This document shows positions 1 to 9,195 of a stretch of DNA of 64,000 nucleotides, piece by piece. The notes below the pieces were generated by a model. The model searched no databases and was not told the origin of the DNA. It worked only from the letters and a program-made list of their open reading frames with translations. The DNA is from Pedobacter nyackensis. GTDB taxonomy: Bacteria > Bacteroidota > Bacteroidia > Sphingobacteriales > Sphingobacteriaceae. Where the stretch lies: assembly GCF_900176505.1 (NCBI RefSeq), contig NZ_FWYB01000016.1, positions 87,329 to 151,328 on the forward strand. Direction: 5' to 3'. The position numbers and the translations under genes are program-made. Each line of letters opens with the position of its first letter. Within the stretch, counting starts at the first letter, position 1.

Positions 1-245
1 GGGAAAGAATTCAAATCATATGTCTTGGTAGACCCCGCCTTAGCGTTGATTTTTTTCTTATATAAAACCTCATTACCTGCTCCATAAATTGAAACTTCCA
101 TAATTTGAGCTTCATTCACAAAGAAAACAACAGATTTCTTATTAACACCTTCAGCTTTGAATGAAAAATCATTTTCGCCCGCATACAAACAAGCAGAAAC
201 GAATAACAAAACTGCAGTAAAACCGATTTTTAATAAATTTTTCAT
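1..245 (-). CDS. Secreted protein of unknown function, 5' part only
   Basis: The reading frame starts at an ATG on the minus strand and runs off the left edge, so about 81 N-terminal residues are visible. It begins MKNLLKIGFTAVLLFVSACLYAG, a signal peptide with a likely cleavage after the alanine of LYA, so the product is exported. The mature part (ENDFSFKAEGVNKKS and onward) is rich in beta-forming residues. I do not recognise the family; it resembles the short secreted beta proteins common in Sphingobacteriaceae. A Bacteroidetes-type -7 box lies about 40 bp upstream. Function and C-terminal half are unknown. Confidence 0.7.
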   Translation of the reverse strand, partial: MKNLLKIGFTAVLLFVSACLYAGENDFSFKAEGVNKKSVVFFVNEAQIMEVSIYGAGNEVLYKKKINAKAGSTKTYDLNSF

Positions 246-284
246 GATAAAAGAGTTTAAAAAGTTAACAATTACTTTACAAGA

Positions 285-292
285 CAAAATTA
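285..292 (-). promoter_or_regulatory. -7 promoter box TAATTTTG for the partial secreted-protein gene
   Basis: On the minus strand the octamer TAATTTTG fits the Bacteroidetes -7 consensus TAnnTTTG and lies 39 bp before the ATG. I see no clear TTTG -33 box at the usual distance, so this is a half-supported promoter. Confidence 0.4.
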
Positions 293-430
293 CATACAGA
301 TTCTATTAAACTTTTACGGCATATTCTCCAATACCTACACCATATTAACCTCAAAAAACTATTCTTACACTTAAGAAGAACACAACTGTCATTTTTTAAG
401 TATTTTAGACAGAAATAATCGCAACAAACC

Positions 431-1294
431 ATGAAGCCAAGTCTTGAAATTATCGAACCCTCCTTCGGAAGTTCATTCTATTATTCAAAATATGCGGAGA
501 AAGACAACAATAAAGCTCATATATGGCATTACCATCCTGAAATCGAGATGGTTTTTGTAAATGGCGGAGCTGGAAAACGGCAAATTGGAAGCCATGTATC
601 TTATTATACGGATGGAGATTTAATCCTGATTGGCAGCAACTTACCTCATTGTGGTTTCACAGACACCAATACAGGAAATAAAAACGAAACCGTTATTCAG
701 ATGAAACCCAATTTCCTGGGGTCGGTTTTTTTAGAGCTTGAAGAAACGAAATGTATTCCTGCATTATTTAACAAAGCCAAAGGAGGTATTGCATTTGGTC
801 CTGAAACAAAAAAAGCAGTGAGCGACCGAATTGAAATGATGGATGATCAACTACCTTTTGAAAGATTACTCACATTATTGAACATTTTAAAAGAACTGGA
901 AAATTCTGACGATTATAAAATTTTAAATGCTGCCGGATTCTCGATGGAAATGCAAATCCAGGATAACGACAGAATCAATATGGTTTTTAACTATGTTAAA
1001 GATCATTTCCAGGAAGAGATCAATTTAATCGCTATTGCAGAAATGTCTAACATGACCGTCCCTTCTTTCTGCAGATATTTCAAGAAGATCACAAAAAAAA
1101 CATTTACCCAATTTGTAAACGAATACAGAATTGTGCACGCCTCCAAGCTATTGGCAGAAAAACAAATCAGCATTTCAAATATTAGTTTTGAAAGCGGCTT
1201 TAACAATTTCGGTCACTTTAATAAGCTATTTAAAGAGTTCACAGGGAAAAGTGCTTCACAATATAGAAAGGAGCTTAAGTCAGTTTTCAAATAA
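431..1294 (+). CDS. AraC family transcriptional regulator with N-terminal cupin
   Basis: The 287-residue protein has an N-terminal cupin-like sensor domain (about residues 20-110, with HIWHYHPEIEMVFV and later LPHCGF as the beta-barrel metal or ligand-binding strands) and a C-terminal AraC double helix-turn-helix (about 185-285). The second HTH carries the family signature (ISISNISFESGFNNFGHFNK, then FKEFTGKSASQYRK). Proteins of this layout usually sense a sugar or sugar acid and activate nearby catabolic genes, but no obvious target lies next to it: the left neighbour is a divergent secreted protein and the right neighbour is dnaX. It is a plausible regulator of the divergent gene. The sensed ligand is unknown. 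Confidence 0.9.
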   Translation: MKPSLEIIEPSFGSSFYYSKYAEKDNNKAHIWHYHPEIEMVFVNGGAGKRQIGSHVSYYTDGDLILIGSNLPHCGFTDTNTGNKNETVIQMKPNFLGSVFLELEETKCIPALFNKAKGGIAFGPETKKAVSDRIEMMDDQLPFERLLTLLNILKELENSDDYKILNAAGFSMEMQIQDNDRINMVFNYVKDHFQEEINLIAIAEMSNMTVPSFCRYFKKITKKTFTQFVNEYRIVHASKLLAEKQISISNISFESGFNNFGHFNKLFKEFTGKSASQYRKELKSVFK

Positions 1295-1372
1295 TATTTT
1301 ACAGTCAAATTTTCAACATTCCGGACTTCTAATATTCCAACCTCAACAAAAATTCCTATTTTCGTGGACGAA

Positions 1373-3226
1373 ATGGAGAATTTTATAGTATCAGCCCGTA
1401 AATACCGTCCCTCAACGTTTGAAACCGTTGTTGGTCAGCAACACATTACGGGTACCCTAAAAAATGCTATAAAAAACAACCAGCTGGCACAGGCCTTTTT
1501 ATTTTGCGGGCCACGAGGTGTAGGTAAAACCACCTGCGCACGTATTCTTGCAAAAACCATCAACTGCACCAACTTAACAACCGAGCAGGAAGCATGCGGC
1601 ACCTGTGAGTCTTGCGTCTCTTTTCAAACCGGTCATTCCTTTAACTTTCATGAACTGGATGCTGCATCGAACAACTCTGTTGATGACATCAGAAGTCTGA
1701 TTGAGCAGGTACGTATACCGCCACAAGCTGGAAAATATAAAATATACATCATTGATGAGGTGCACATGCTATCAGCAAATGCATTCAATGCGTTCCTAAA
1801 AACGCTTGAAGAACCGCCGTCCTATGCTATATTTATACTAGCCACTACAGAAAAACACAAAATACTGCCTACCATATTATCACGCTGCCAGATCTTCGAT
1901 TTCAACAGGATCCAGGTAGATGACATTTCAGGCCATTTGAATAAAATCGCTGAACGCGAAAACATAGCAGTAGAAGCCGACGGTCTGCACATCATTGCCC
2001 AAAAGGCTGATGGCGGATTAAGGGATGCCCTTTCCATGTTTGATCAGATTGTAAGTTATACCAATAAAAATCTAACTTATAAATCGGTAATCGACAACCT
2101 CAATATCCTTGATTACGATTACTATTTCAAACTGACGCAATACCTTACTACGGCCGATGTAAGTAATTCACTTGTATTATTTGATGAAATACTGAACAAC
2201 GGTTTTGACGGCAACAACTTCATCAATGGCCTGGCCAGTCACCTGCGCAATCTATTGGTAGCTAAAGACCCGCAAACCACTAAACTTTTAGAAGTTAGCG
2301 AGAATATCAAACAGAAATACATCAGCCAGAGTCAGCAGACTCCGGTTTCTTTCATCCTGACTGCTTTAAACCTGGCTAATCAGTGCGATCTGAATTACAA
2401 GAACAGTAAAAATCAGCGGCTTCAGGTTGAGATGGCTTTAATCAAAATGTGCCACATTCCATCGGTACTTCAACTAGCCAGCCAACCGCTTACCAACGCA
2501 ACTGACAACGATCAGATTAAAAAAAAAACTAGTTTAACTTCTGCTCCGGCACCTACCCCAGCCGTAAGTCAGGTAGTACCAGTTGCAGCGCCTGTAACCT
2601 CTATTCCTTTAACCAATCCAGCAACCAGTTCAATCCCTGCCATACCGGTTATTGAATCAAAACCTGTTACTACCCCCTCTGCAAGTATACCGCTTCCTAA
2701 AAGAGCCCCGGTGCCTTCAGCAAAAATTGTACTCAAACCATCGCCTGCTGCACAACAAAATAAATCCGCAGTACTTATCCCCTCTTTAAACGGGATAGAG
2801 AAAAAAGAAGACGGGGAAGATGGCGATGAGCCTAAATACATAACCGGGAACGATCGTGAAGCCTTTACACAGGAACAACTATTGTTTTACTGGAATGAAT
2901 ACATTCAAATTGTAAAAGAAGCCAATAAAATCAACGTATACACATTGATGGTTACCTCTCCGCCAATACTGGAAAGTCAGGAAGAAATTATGGTCCATAT
3001 TGAACACAAGCTTCAGGAAGATATCCTTCAGAATGAGATGATAGAGCTACTAAACTTCTTAAGACCAAGGCTTAAAAACTTCAGTATACTCGTTAAAACA
3101 AAACAAGTAGTTAAAGAAGTAGTGAATCGTCTATATACCAGTGTTGAAAAGTACCAATACCTGGTAGAAAAAAACCCTAAACTTGAAGAAATGCGTCGCA
3201 GGTTTAACCTGGACGTGAGTTCTTAA
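1373..3226 (+). CDS. dnaX: DNA polymerase III subunit gamma/tau
   Basis: This is the clamp-loader ATPase of the replicative polymerase, 617 residues. Visible in order: N-terminal VSARKYRPSTFETVVGQ; Walker A GPRGVGKTT; a zinc module with cysteines in CTNLTTEQEACGTCESC; DEVH Walker B in IIDEVHMLS; sensor 1 region ATTEKHKILPTILSRCQ; then the lid and collar helices to about residue 370. A long proline/alanine/serine linker (about 385-470) leads to a tau-type C-terminal domain. I chose the ATG giving MENFIVSARKYRP because family members start this way; an in-frame GTG nine bases upstream is possible. A -7-like TATTTTCG ends eight bases before this ATG, so the mRNA may be nearly leaderless. Convergent with the next gene, two bases apart. 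Confidence 0.95.
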   Translation: MENFIVSARKYRPSTFETVVGQQHITGTLKNAIKNNQLAQAFLFCGPRGVGKTTCARILAKTINCTNLTTEQEACGTCESCVSFQTGHSFNFHELDAASNNSVDDIRSLIEQVRIPPQAGKYKIYIIDEVHMLSANAFNAFLKTLEEPPSYAIFILATTEKHKILPTILSRCQIFDFNRIQVDDISGHLNKIAERENIAVEADGLHIIAQKADGGLRDALSMFDQIVSYTNKNLTYKSVIDNLNILDYDYYFKLTQYLTTADVSNSLVLFDEILNNGFDGNNFINGLASHLRNLLVAKDPQTTKLLEVSENIKQKYISQSQQTPVSFILTALNLANQCDLNYKNSKNQRLQVEMALIKMCHIPSVLQLASQPLTNATDNDQIKKKTSLTSAPAPTPAVSQVVPVAAPVTSIPLTNPATSSIPAIPVIESKPVTTPSASIPLPKRAPVPSAKIVLKPSPAAQQNKSAVLIPSLNGIEKKEDGEDGDEPKYITGNDREAFTQEQLLFYWNEYIQIVKEANKINVYTLMVTSPPILESQEEIMVHIEHKLQEDILQNEMIELLNFLRPRLKNFSILVKTKQVVKEVVNRLYTSVEKYQYLVEKNPKLEEMRRRFNLDVSS

Positions 3227-3228
3227 CG

Positions 3229-3645
3229 CTACTTACCCGGCTTGTCGTTAACCGGATAGCCCTCTTCATCCAGATCATCCCGGTCATCCTCAGGCGTACG
3301 GCCAAGAATCTCATCCTCTGGGCTCAACTCTACGCTTTCACCATTATCTATGCGCATTCCCGCCCCATCAAGCCTCTCACTCATCTCCTTTTCCGCATTA
3401 TATTCAGATCCAATGTAGGGATTGGATTCATCATAGGAAGAAATACTGTCTTCACCATTAGGAGCTGAGGTATCATAAGGAAGCGGATGATCGTAATCGG
3501 TATCATTGCCTTTTACGTCAAATTCAAAACTGTTCTTGTCCTCATCATAAGACAGGTTGTTAAAATCTTTAGTTTCTCCCAAATCCATTGGATGAAGCCT
3601 ATCAGTTGCTCGCTTAGCTCCTTGCTTATTATCTTGGCCCGACAT
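3229..3645 (-). CDS. Acidic low-complexity protein of unknown function
   Basis: The 138-residue product starts MSGQDNKQGAKRATDRL and is strongly acidic, with many Asp, Glu, Asn and Pro-Glu-Asp turns (for example SPEDEILGRTPEDDRDDLDE). It has no signal peptide, membrane segment or cysteine and is probably largely disordered and cytoplasmic. The frame stays open further upstream, but the earlier Met lies inside the icd terminator hairpin, so the internal ATG is much more likely. Similar small acidic proteins are seen near housekeeping genes in Pedobacter, but I know no function. Moderately sure it is real because the frame is long, strand-consistent and well composed. Confidence 0.65.
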   Translation of the reverse strand: MSGQDNKQGAKRATDRLHPMDLGETKDFNNLSYDEDKNSFEFDVKGNDTDYDHPLPYDTSAPNGEDSISSYDESNPYIGSEYNAEKEMSERLDGAGMRIDNGESVELSPEDEILGRTPEDDRDDLDEEGYPVNDKPGK

Positions 3646-3701
3646 ATTGGTAAGTTTTATATGAGTATAACGCAAAAAAAACGATAAAGTTTTTGCAAAA
3701 T

Positions 3702-3737
3702 AAAAGGGCTGCATCAACGATACAGCCCTTTTTATTT
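3702..3737 (-). terminator. Rho-independent terminator after icd
   Basis: AAAGGGCTG and CAGCCCTTT form a 9-bp stem with an 11-nt loop. On the minus strand the stem is followed by a short T-rich run, 15 bases after the icd stop codon. Confidence 0.8.
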
Positions 3738-3752
3738 AAACTTCGGTTAGGC

Positions 3753-5972
3753 TTATAAGCTTGCCAAAGTAGTATTTAAAGTTTCACTCGGACGCATTGC
3801 TGCTGAAGCTAACTCATCGTTAGGATTGTAGTACCCGCCAATATTTTGTGGTTTACCCTGAGCTCCAATCAGCTCTGCTGAGATCTTGTTTTCGTTCTCA
3901 GTTAAGGCTTTCGCAAGTGGAGTAAATCTAGCTTGCAACTCAGCATCTTTAGTTTGATCGGCTAAGCCTTGTGCCCAATACATCGCCAGATAGAAGTGAG
4001 AACCTCTATTGTCAATCTGTCCAACTTTACGAGCCGGAGATTTATCGTTTGCAAGGAATAACTCTGTTGCAGTATCTAAAGTTTCAGCTAAAACTAAAGC
4101 TTTCGGGTTGTTTTGCGTTTGACCTAAATGCTCTAAAGAAACCGCTAATGCTAAGAACTCACCTAATGAATCCCAACGCAGGTAACCTTCCTGAAGGAAC
4201 TGTTCAATATGTTTTGGAGCAGAACCGCCAGCACCTGTCTCGAACAAGCCACCACCATTCATCAATGGTACGATAGATAACATTTTTGCCGATGTACCTA
4301 GCTCCAGAATCGGGAACAAATCTGTTAAATAATCACGCAATACGTTACCCGTTACAGAAATTGTATCTTCTCCTTTACGGATTCTATCTAACGTGAATTT
4401 AGTAGCCTCAATTGGTGAAAGAATACGAATATCTAAACCAGTAGTGTCATGATCTAACAAATACTTGTTCACTTTTACAATAATCTCTCTATCATGCGCC
4501 CTGTTTTCATCCAACCAGAAAACAGCTGGCGTAGCCGATAAACGAGCTCTGTTTACAGTCAGCTTAACCCAATCCTGAATTGGTGCATCTTTAGTCTGAC
4601 ACATGCGGAAAATATCACCCTTTTCAACCTTCTGGTCGAAGAAGATCTTACCATCAGCATCAGTTACGCGGATTGTTCCACTTGCTGTAGCCTGGAAAGT
4701 TTTATCATGAGAACCATACTCTTCAGCTTTTTGCGCCATTAAACCAACGTTTGGCACAGAGCCCATCGTGGTTACGTCAAAAGCGCCATGAGCTTTACAA
4801 TCGTCGATCGTAGCAGTGTAAACACCTGCATAGCAACGATCCGGAATAATGGCAATCGTATCTTGTTGTTTGTTATCCTTGTTCCACATCTGACCTGATG
4901 TACGAATCATTGCAGGCATTGAAGCATCTACAATAACATCAGATGGCACATGAAGATTGGTAATACCTTTATCAGAATTTACCATGGCTAAAGCAGGACC
5001 TTTTGCAATGGCTTCGTCAATAGCAGCTTTTACTTCTGCTTCTTTTGCATTTCCAGCAATTTTAGCATAAACATCACCTAAACCATTGCGGGTATCTACA
5101 TTTAGTTCTTTAAATAAATCAGCATACTTAGCAAAAACATCTGCAAAATAAACCTCTACAATCGCACCAAAAATGATAGGATCAGAAACCTTCATCATAG
5201 TTGCTTTTAAGTGAGCTGAAAGCAATATGCCCGCAGCGTTAGCTTCTTCAATGGCTTTTGCAACGAAAGTTTTCAATGCAGAAAGGCTCATTACTGAACT
5301 ATCGATCACTTCGCCGGCTTTTAACGACGCTAAACCTTTTAGCTCAACAACAGCTCCATTGGCATCAACAAACTCTATTTTAAATTGAGCAGCGTCGGCT
5401 ACAGTAACAGATTTCTCTGATCCGTAAAAATCGCCTTCAGTCATGCTTACTACTTTAGTTTTAGAATCTGCAGACCACGCTCCCATTGAATGTGGATTTG
5501 CTTTTGCATAATTCTTAACTGCTTTAGGCGCTCTACGATCTGAGTTACCTTCACGTAAAACAGGGTTAACAGCAGAACCTAAAACTTTTGCATATTTTGC
5601 TTTGATTGCTTTTTCTTCTTCCGTTTGTGCATTATCAGGATAATTAGGAATAGCATATCCCTGTGATTGTAATTCCGAAATTGCACCTACCAACTGTGGA
5701 ATAGAAGCAGAAATATTAGGTAATTTGATAATATTAGCCTCTGGTGTAGTTGCCAATTGGCCAAGTTCTGTCAATGCATCTCCAACTTTTTGCTCTTCCT
5801 TTAAAAATTCAGGGAAATTTGCCAGAATTCTTCCAGCTAAAGAAATATCTCTGCTTTCTACATCAATACCAGCTGAAGCTGTAAAAGCTTGTACAATTGG
5901 TAAGAATGAATAGGTTGCCAACATTGGCGCCTCATCTGTTTTGGTATAGATAATTTTTGATGTGTTCGACAT
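3753..5972 (-). CDS. icd: Isocitrate dehydrogenase (NADP+), monomeric type
   Basis: The 739-residue length and start MSNTSKIIYTKTDEAPMLAT are typical of the monomeric IDH family (IDH-II), which is unrelated in length to the common 45-kDa dimeric enzyme. It oxidises isocitrate to 2-oxoglutarate and makes NADPH in the cytoplasm. Family stretches visible include EGNSDRRAPKAVKNYAKANP, HLKATMMKVSDPIIFG, MWNKDNKQQDTIAIIPDR and LFETGAGGSAPKH. The gene stands alone: divergent from a TonB-dependent receptor and followed by a strong terminator. No frameshift or missing block is apparent. Confidence 0.97.
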   Translation of the reverse strand: MSNTSKIIYTKTDEAPMLATYSFLPIVQAFTASAGIDVESRDISLAGRILANFPEFLKEEQKVGDALTELGQLATTPEANIIKLPNISASIPQLVGAISELQSQGYAIPNYPDNAQTEEEKAIKAKYAKVLGSAVNPVLREGNSDRRAPKAVKNYAKANPHSMGAWSADSKTKVVSMTEGDFYGSEKSVTVADAAQFKIEFVDANGAVVELKGLASLKAGEVIDSSVMSLSALKTFVAKAIEEANAAGILLSAHLKATMMKVSDPIIFGAIVEVYFADVFAKYADLFKELNVDTRNGLGDVYAKIAGNAKEAEVKAAIDEAIAKGPALAMVNSDKGITNLHVPSDVIVDASMPAMIRTSGQMWNKDNKQQDTIAIIPDRCYAGVYTATIDDCKAHGAFDVTTMGSVPNVGLMAQKAEEYGSHDKTFQATASGTIRVTDADGKIFFDQKVEKGDIFRMCQTKDAPIQDWVKLTVNRARLSATPAVFWLDENRAHDREIIVKVNKYLLDHDTTGLDIRILSPIEATKFTLDRIRKGEDTISVTGNVLRDYLTDLFPILELGTSAKMLSIVPLMNGGGLFETGAGGSAPKHIEQFLQEGYLRWDSLGEFLALAVSLEHLGQTQNNPKALVLAETLDTATELFLANDKSPARKVGQIDNRGSHFYLAMYWAQGLADQTKDAELQARFTPLAKALTENENKISAELIGAQGKPQNIGGYYNPNDELASAAMRPSETLNTTLASL

Positions 5973-6135
5973 ATTTTTATAAATACGATTATATGAATGA
6001 AAAATAAAGCTGATTATTTAAGATAAACCCGCTTCTGATTAAATCGCCTAAAGATAGGATAAACAGATGAATTAATGGGCATAGATAAGTGCATAAATAG
6101 CCAAAATATGAGGCTAAAATTTACAATCTAAATTT

Positions 6136-6143
6136 TAGCTTTG
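6136..6143 (+). promoter_or_regulatory. -7 promoter box TAGCTTTG, possibly leaderless
   Basis: TAGCTTTG matches TAnnTTTG exactly and ends only six bases before the ATG of the receptor gene. With a start about seven bases downstream of the box, transcription would begin at or next to the start codon. No TTTG -33 box is clear. Confidence 0.5.
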
Positions 6144-6149
6144 TTTCAG

Positions 6150-8216
6150 ATGAAAACATTTTTTACAGGCTGCTTAACAGCGCTTTGCTTTTCGGGACTT
6201 GCGCAAAGTAAACAGGACACCACAAAAAAACTTAATGAAGTCATTATACGACCTTATTTCTCCGATCAACCTTTGTTGAGGTCGACCGGCTCAATTGGTT
6301 TGGTCGATCAGGCATTCCTGGATAAGCAGCCTTCCGGCTCCTTCGTTTCAGCTATGAATACCATCTCGGGTGTACGTATGGAAGAACGTTCACCAGGCAG
6401 TTATCGCCTTTCTATCCGCGGGAGCTTATTGCGCTCTCCATTTGGCGTAAGAAATGTAAAAATCTATTTTGATGATTTCCCTTTAACAGATGCGGGCGGA
6501 AATACCTATTTCAATGCCCTTGATGTATCAGCAGCACAAAGCTTACAAGTACTGAAAGGTCCGCATGGTAATATCTTTGGCGCCAATTCTGGCGGGGTTA
6601 TACTCATACAACCTCAAGGTACTATTCCGGATAGCACCGCATTAGGGCTAAAACTCGAAGGTGGATCATATGGTACTTTCAGAGAGAATTTAACTTTAAA
6701 CAAACAGTTTAACAAATATAGCTTCAGCTTTACACAGGCTTACCAGCGCAGTGATGGTTACCGTGACCATAGCGGCATGAACCGTAAATACTTCCAGACT
6801 TTTCACAAATGGGACTACGCTAAAAATGCGGCTTTAAAAGCATTGGTATTTTATTCAGACCTCCATTACAATACACCCGGAGGATTAAACGAGTCGCAAT
6901 ATTTATTGAATCCTAAATTATCAAGACCAGCAGCGGGGGCCTTAAAAAGCGCTATTGAACAAAATGCAGGAATTTACAGCAAAACTTTATACGGAGGTAT
7001 TTCACACGATTGGCAGATCAATGAAAAGTTAAAACATGTAGTCGCAGTTTTTTCTTCCTATACCGACTTTAAAAATCCATTTATTACCAACTATGAGAAA
7101 CGTAAGGAGTTTACGCTGGGCCTGAGATCGTATGTGGAGTATCAGCAGCAAAAGACTGACCTGAACTGGAAATTCAATCTGGGGCTTGAAAGTATGCAAA
7201 CTGCAACAGACTTTAACAATTACGCGAATAATTCAGGTGTTCAGGGCGCGCTTGCTGTTTCAGATAAGCTAAAAGCGGCTTCTAACTTTGCATTTGCTCA
7301 TTTTAGTGCAGATCTTTTTAGCAAGTGGTTATTTGAACTCTCAGCAAGTGCCAATTTATATGAATATGGCTATGAAAACATCGCTCCTGTTGCTATACCA
7401 AAAAGGACAAACAGTTTTGATATCCAATTGATGCCAAGAGCCGCATTATCATATCTGGTTGATACTAACTTCTCTTTAAGGGCTTCCGTAAGTAAGGGTT
7501 ACTCCCCGCCTACCCTTACTGAAGTAAGGGCTTCGGATAATGTAATCAATGTCGATTTGCAACCAGAATATGGTTGGAATTATGAAACCGGCCTAAAATA
7601 TCAAATGCTCAACAACAGACTGTTTATTGATGTCACCGGTTTTTACTACAACCTGAAAAGCGCAATTGTAAGGCGTTTGAACGACGGTGGTTCGGAGTAT
7701 TTCATCAATGCTGGTGGCACCAAACAATGGGGATTGGAAACTACCCTTGCCCTTTGGGTAATCCCTGCCAATACCTCACACTTCATCAGAGGATTGCAGT
7801 TTCATAATGCATACACACTGAGTCAGTTTAAATTCGACAAATACCTGGATAAGACGGCTGACTATTCCGGGAATAGACTTACCGGTGTTCCGAAAACAAC
7901 GTTAGTGAGCAGTGCGGATCTACAATTGCCAAAGGGCTTTTATGCTTTCTTACAACATAACTTTACTTCGCGCATTCCTTTAAACGATGCGAATACTACT
8001 TATGCTAAGCAATACCATCTTTTACAAGCAAAAATTGGCTGGAGAAACTTGCGCATTGGTAAAACTCCTGTAGAAGTTTTTGCGGGGGCAGACAATATAT
8101 TGAATGCAAACTACAGCTTGGGTAACGACCTCAATGCTTTAGGAGGTCGTTACTTCAATGCTGCTGCTAAACGTAATTTTTATGGAGGTTTGGCTGTAAG
8201 ACTGAACAAAATATAA
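6150..8216 (+). CDS. TonB-dependent outer-membrane receptor
   Basis: A 688-residue receptor starting MKTFFTGCLTALCFSGLAQ, a signal peptide. Plug domain about residues 25-150 (LNEVIIRPYFSDQPLLRST, then LKGPHGNIFGANSGGVILIQ), followed by a 22-strand-type barrel ending FYGGLAVRLNKI. It lacks the carboxypeptidase-like N-terminal extension and the STN domain of SusC proteins and has no SusD partner, so it is more like a siderophore, cobalamin or metal receptor than a glycan importer. The barrel has the conserved late block SYLVDTNFSLRASVSKGYSPP. I chose the ATG; an upstream TTG in frame falls inside the promoter box. Substrate unknown. Convergent with ssb, 15 bases apart. Confidence 0.9.
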   Translation: MKTFFTGCLTALCFSGLAQSKQDTTKKLNEVIIRPYFSDQPLLRSTGSIGLVDQAFLDKQPSGSFVSAMNTISGVRMEERSPGSYRLSIRGSLLRSPFGVRNVKIYFDDFPLTDAGGNTYFNALDVSAAQSLQVLKGPHGNIFGANSGGVILIQPQGTIPDSTALGLKLEGGSYGTFRENLTLNKQFNKYSFSFTQAYQRSDGYRDHSGMNRKYFQTFHKWDYAKNAALKALVFYSDLHYNTPGGLNESQYLLNPKLSRPAAGALKSAIEQNAGIYSKTLYGGISHDWQINEKLKHVVAVFSSYTDFKNPFITNYEKRKEFTLGLRSYVEYQQQKTDLNWKFNLGLESMQTATDFNNYANNSGVQGALAVSDKLKAASNFAFAHFSADLFSKWLFELSASANLYEYGYENIAPVAIPKRTNSFDIQLMPRAALSYLVDTNFSLRASVSKGYSPPTLTEVRASDNVINVDLQPEYGWNYETGLKYQMLNNRLFIDVTGFYYNLKSAIVRRLNDGGSEYFINAGGTKQWGLETTLALWVIPANTSHFIRGLQFHNAYTLSQFKFDKYLDKTADYSGNRLTGVPKTTLVSSADLQLPKGFYAFLQHNFTSRIPLNDANTTYAKQYHLLQAKIGWRNLRIGKTPVEVFAGADNILNANYSLGNDLNALGGRYFNAAAKRNFYGGLAVRLNKI

Positions 8217-8231
8217 AGCCTCGACTTTAAC

Positions 8232-8594
8232 TTACGGTATTTCCACACACAAAACGCCATCATCTTTATTGATGATGGCCACGGCATTTACAACAATCTC
8301 AAAAGTATAGCGAGGTTCCCCTTTCTTATCTGTATAGCGTTGTGAATTGAGTTTTCCTTCAATACTAAACCGGCTTCCTTTTTTAATTGTCTTCTCTATC
8401 AGCTCAATCTTCTTATTCCAAAAGATCAGACTAAACCACTGCGTTTGATTAACCAGCTCACCAGAATTATTCTGATAAAATTCGTTAACTGCAATACTGA
8501 CTCTAGCCATTCTTCTCTGGTTCTCAAAAGTAATGATAACCGGGTCACTACCCGCAAAACCGGTTAACCGCACACTGTTTCTTACATTTTCCAT
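8232..8594 (-). CDS. ssb: Single-stranded DNA-binding protein, short form
   Basis: The 120-residue protein is one OB fold: NSVRLTGFAGSDPVIITFEN, then RMARVSIAVNEFY, TQWFSLIFWNKKIELIEKTI, KKGSRFSIEGKLNSQRYTDK. This matches bacterial SSB across its binding domain. It ends DDGVLCVEIP and has neither the Gly/Gln-rich linker nor the acidic phenylalanine tip (like DDDIPF) that recruits partner proteins, so it is probably a secondary SSB rather than the essential one. It lies next to a zinc-ribbon gene with a large palindrome in the shared divergent promoter region. Confidence 0.9.
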   Translation of the reverse strand: MENVRNSVRLTGFAGSDPVIITFENQRRMARVSIAVNEFYQNNSGELVNQTQWFSLIFWNKKIELIEKTIKKGSRFSIEGKLNSQRYTDKKGEPRYTFEIVVNAVAIINKDDGVLCVEIP

Positions 8595-8686
8595 TGCTTT
8601 AATATTTGGTTAGTATTTACTTTATATAGTAGCTCTTTATCCCAGCCACTGATGCTCCAAAATTGAATAGAATAGAATTTGCAAGC

Positions 8687-8718
8687 CGGATATAAACGGA
8701 TATATCCGTTTATATCCG
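8687..8718. promoter_or_regulatory. 32-bp perfect palindrome, candidate operator
   Basis: Two 16-base halves (CGGATATAAACGGATA and its exact complement) meet with no spacer. The element is built from CGGATATA half-sites and a further CCGTTTATAT copy follows directly, giving three to four tandem or inverted half-sites. It sits between the divergent ssb and zinc-ribbon genes, about 90 bases from each start. There is no T run, so it is not a terminator; a dimeric or tetrameric repressor site is the likeliest reading. Confidence 0.6.
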
Positions 8719-8806
8719 TTTATATCAAATAATTATATGTTATTTCACGATACCAACAACAACTAACATGATAACTATTTAATTTTACATACCTACCTGT
8801 AACTTT

Positions 8807-9178
8807 ATGATCAAACCGATGAAGCGTTTATGCATAGATTGCAGCAGTCCGCTAAACGGCCGCGCTGATAAGAAATTCTGTGATGATCAGTGCCGAAGCA
8901 ACTACAACAATAAAATAAGAGCAGAAAGCAACAGCATAGTTAAATCGATCAACCTGATTTTAAAAAAGAACCGCGATATACTGGAAAGATTCAGTCCCAA
9001 TGGGAATACCAAAATAAGCAGTGTCAAATTAATGGCAGCAGGTTTCAATCCGGATTATCATACCCATACCTATCAGAGTCCAAAGGGTGAGGATTACGTA
9101 TTTTGTTACGAATATGGTTATACAAAACTAGCGCAGGATGATTTTCTATTCATCAGGAAAGTTAATTTACTACCTTAG
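8807..9178 (+). CDS. Small zinc-ribbon protein of unknown function
   Basis: The 123-residue protein has an N-terminal treble-clef or zinc-ribbon motif, CIDCSSPLNGRADKKFC followed by CRSNY (Cys pairs C-x2-C and C-x4-C), then a charged helix (NSIVKSINLILKKNRDILER) and a beta-rich C-terminal half ending FLFIRKVNLLP. This layout is known as a conserved hypothetical protein in Bacteroidetes. A nucleic-acid role is plausible from the zinc module and the link to ssb, but that is inference. A second in-frame ATG four codons later (MKRLCIDC) is an alternative start. Confidence 0.8.
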   Translation: MIKPMKRLCIDCSSPLNGRADKKFCDDQCRSNYNNKIRAESNSIVKSINLILKKNRDILERFSPNGNTKISSVKLMAAGFNPDYHTHTYQSPKGEDYVFCYEYGYTKLAQDDFLFIRKVNLLP

Positions 9179-9195
9179 CCTTAAACTATTGAACC

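Noticed and set aside
1364..1372. GTG start of dnaX
   Set aside because: The ATG nine bases later matches the family N-terminus and fits the -7 box spacing better.
3646..3717. Longer N-terminus of the acidic protein
   Set aside because: The extension would start inside the icd terminator and encode a hydrophobic-aromatic stretch unlike the rest of the protein.
3971..4276. 101-residue plus-strand open frame within icd
   Set aside because: Antisense to a complete, conserved gene and without family resemblance.
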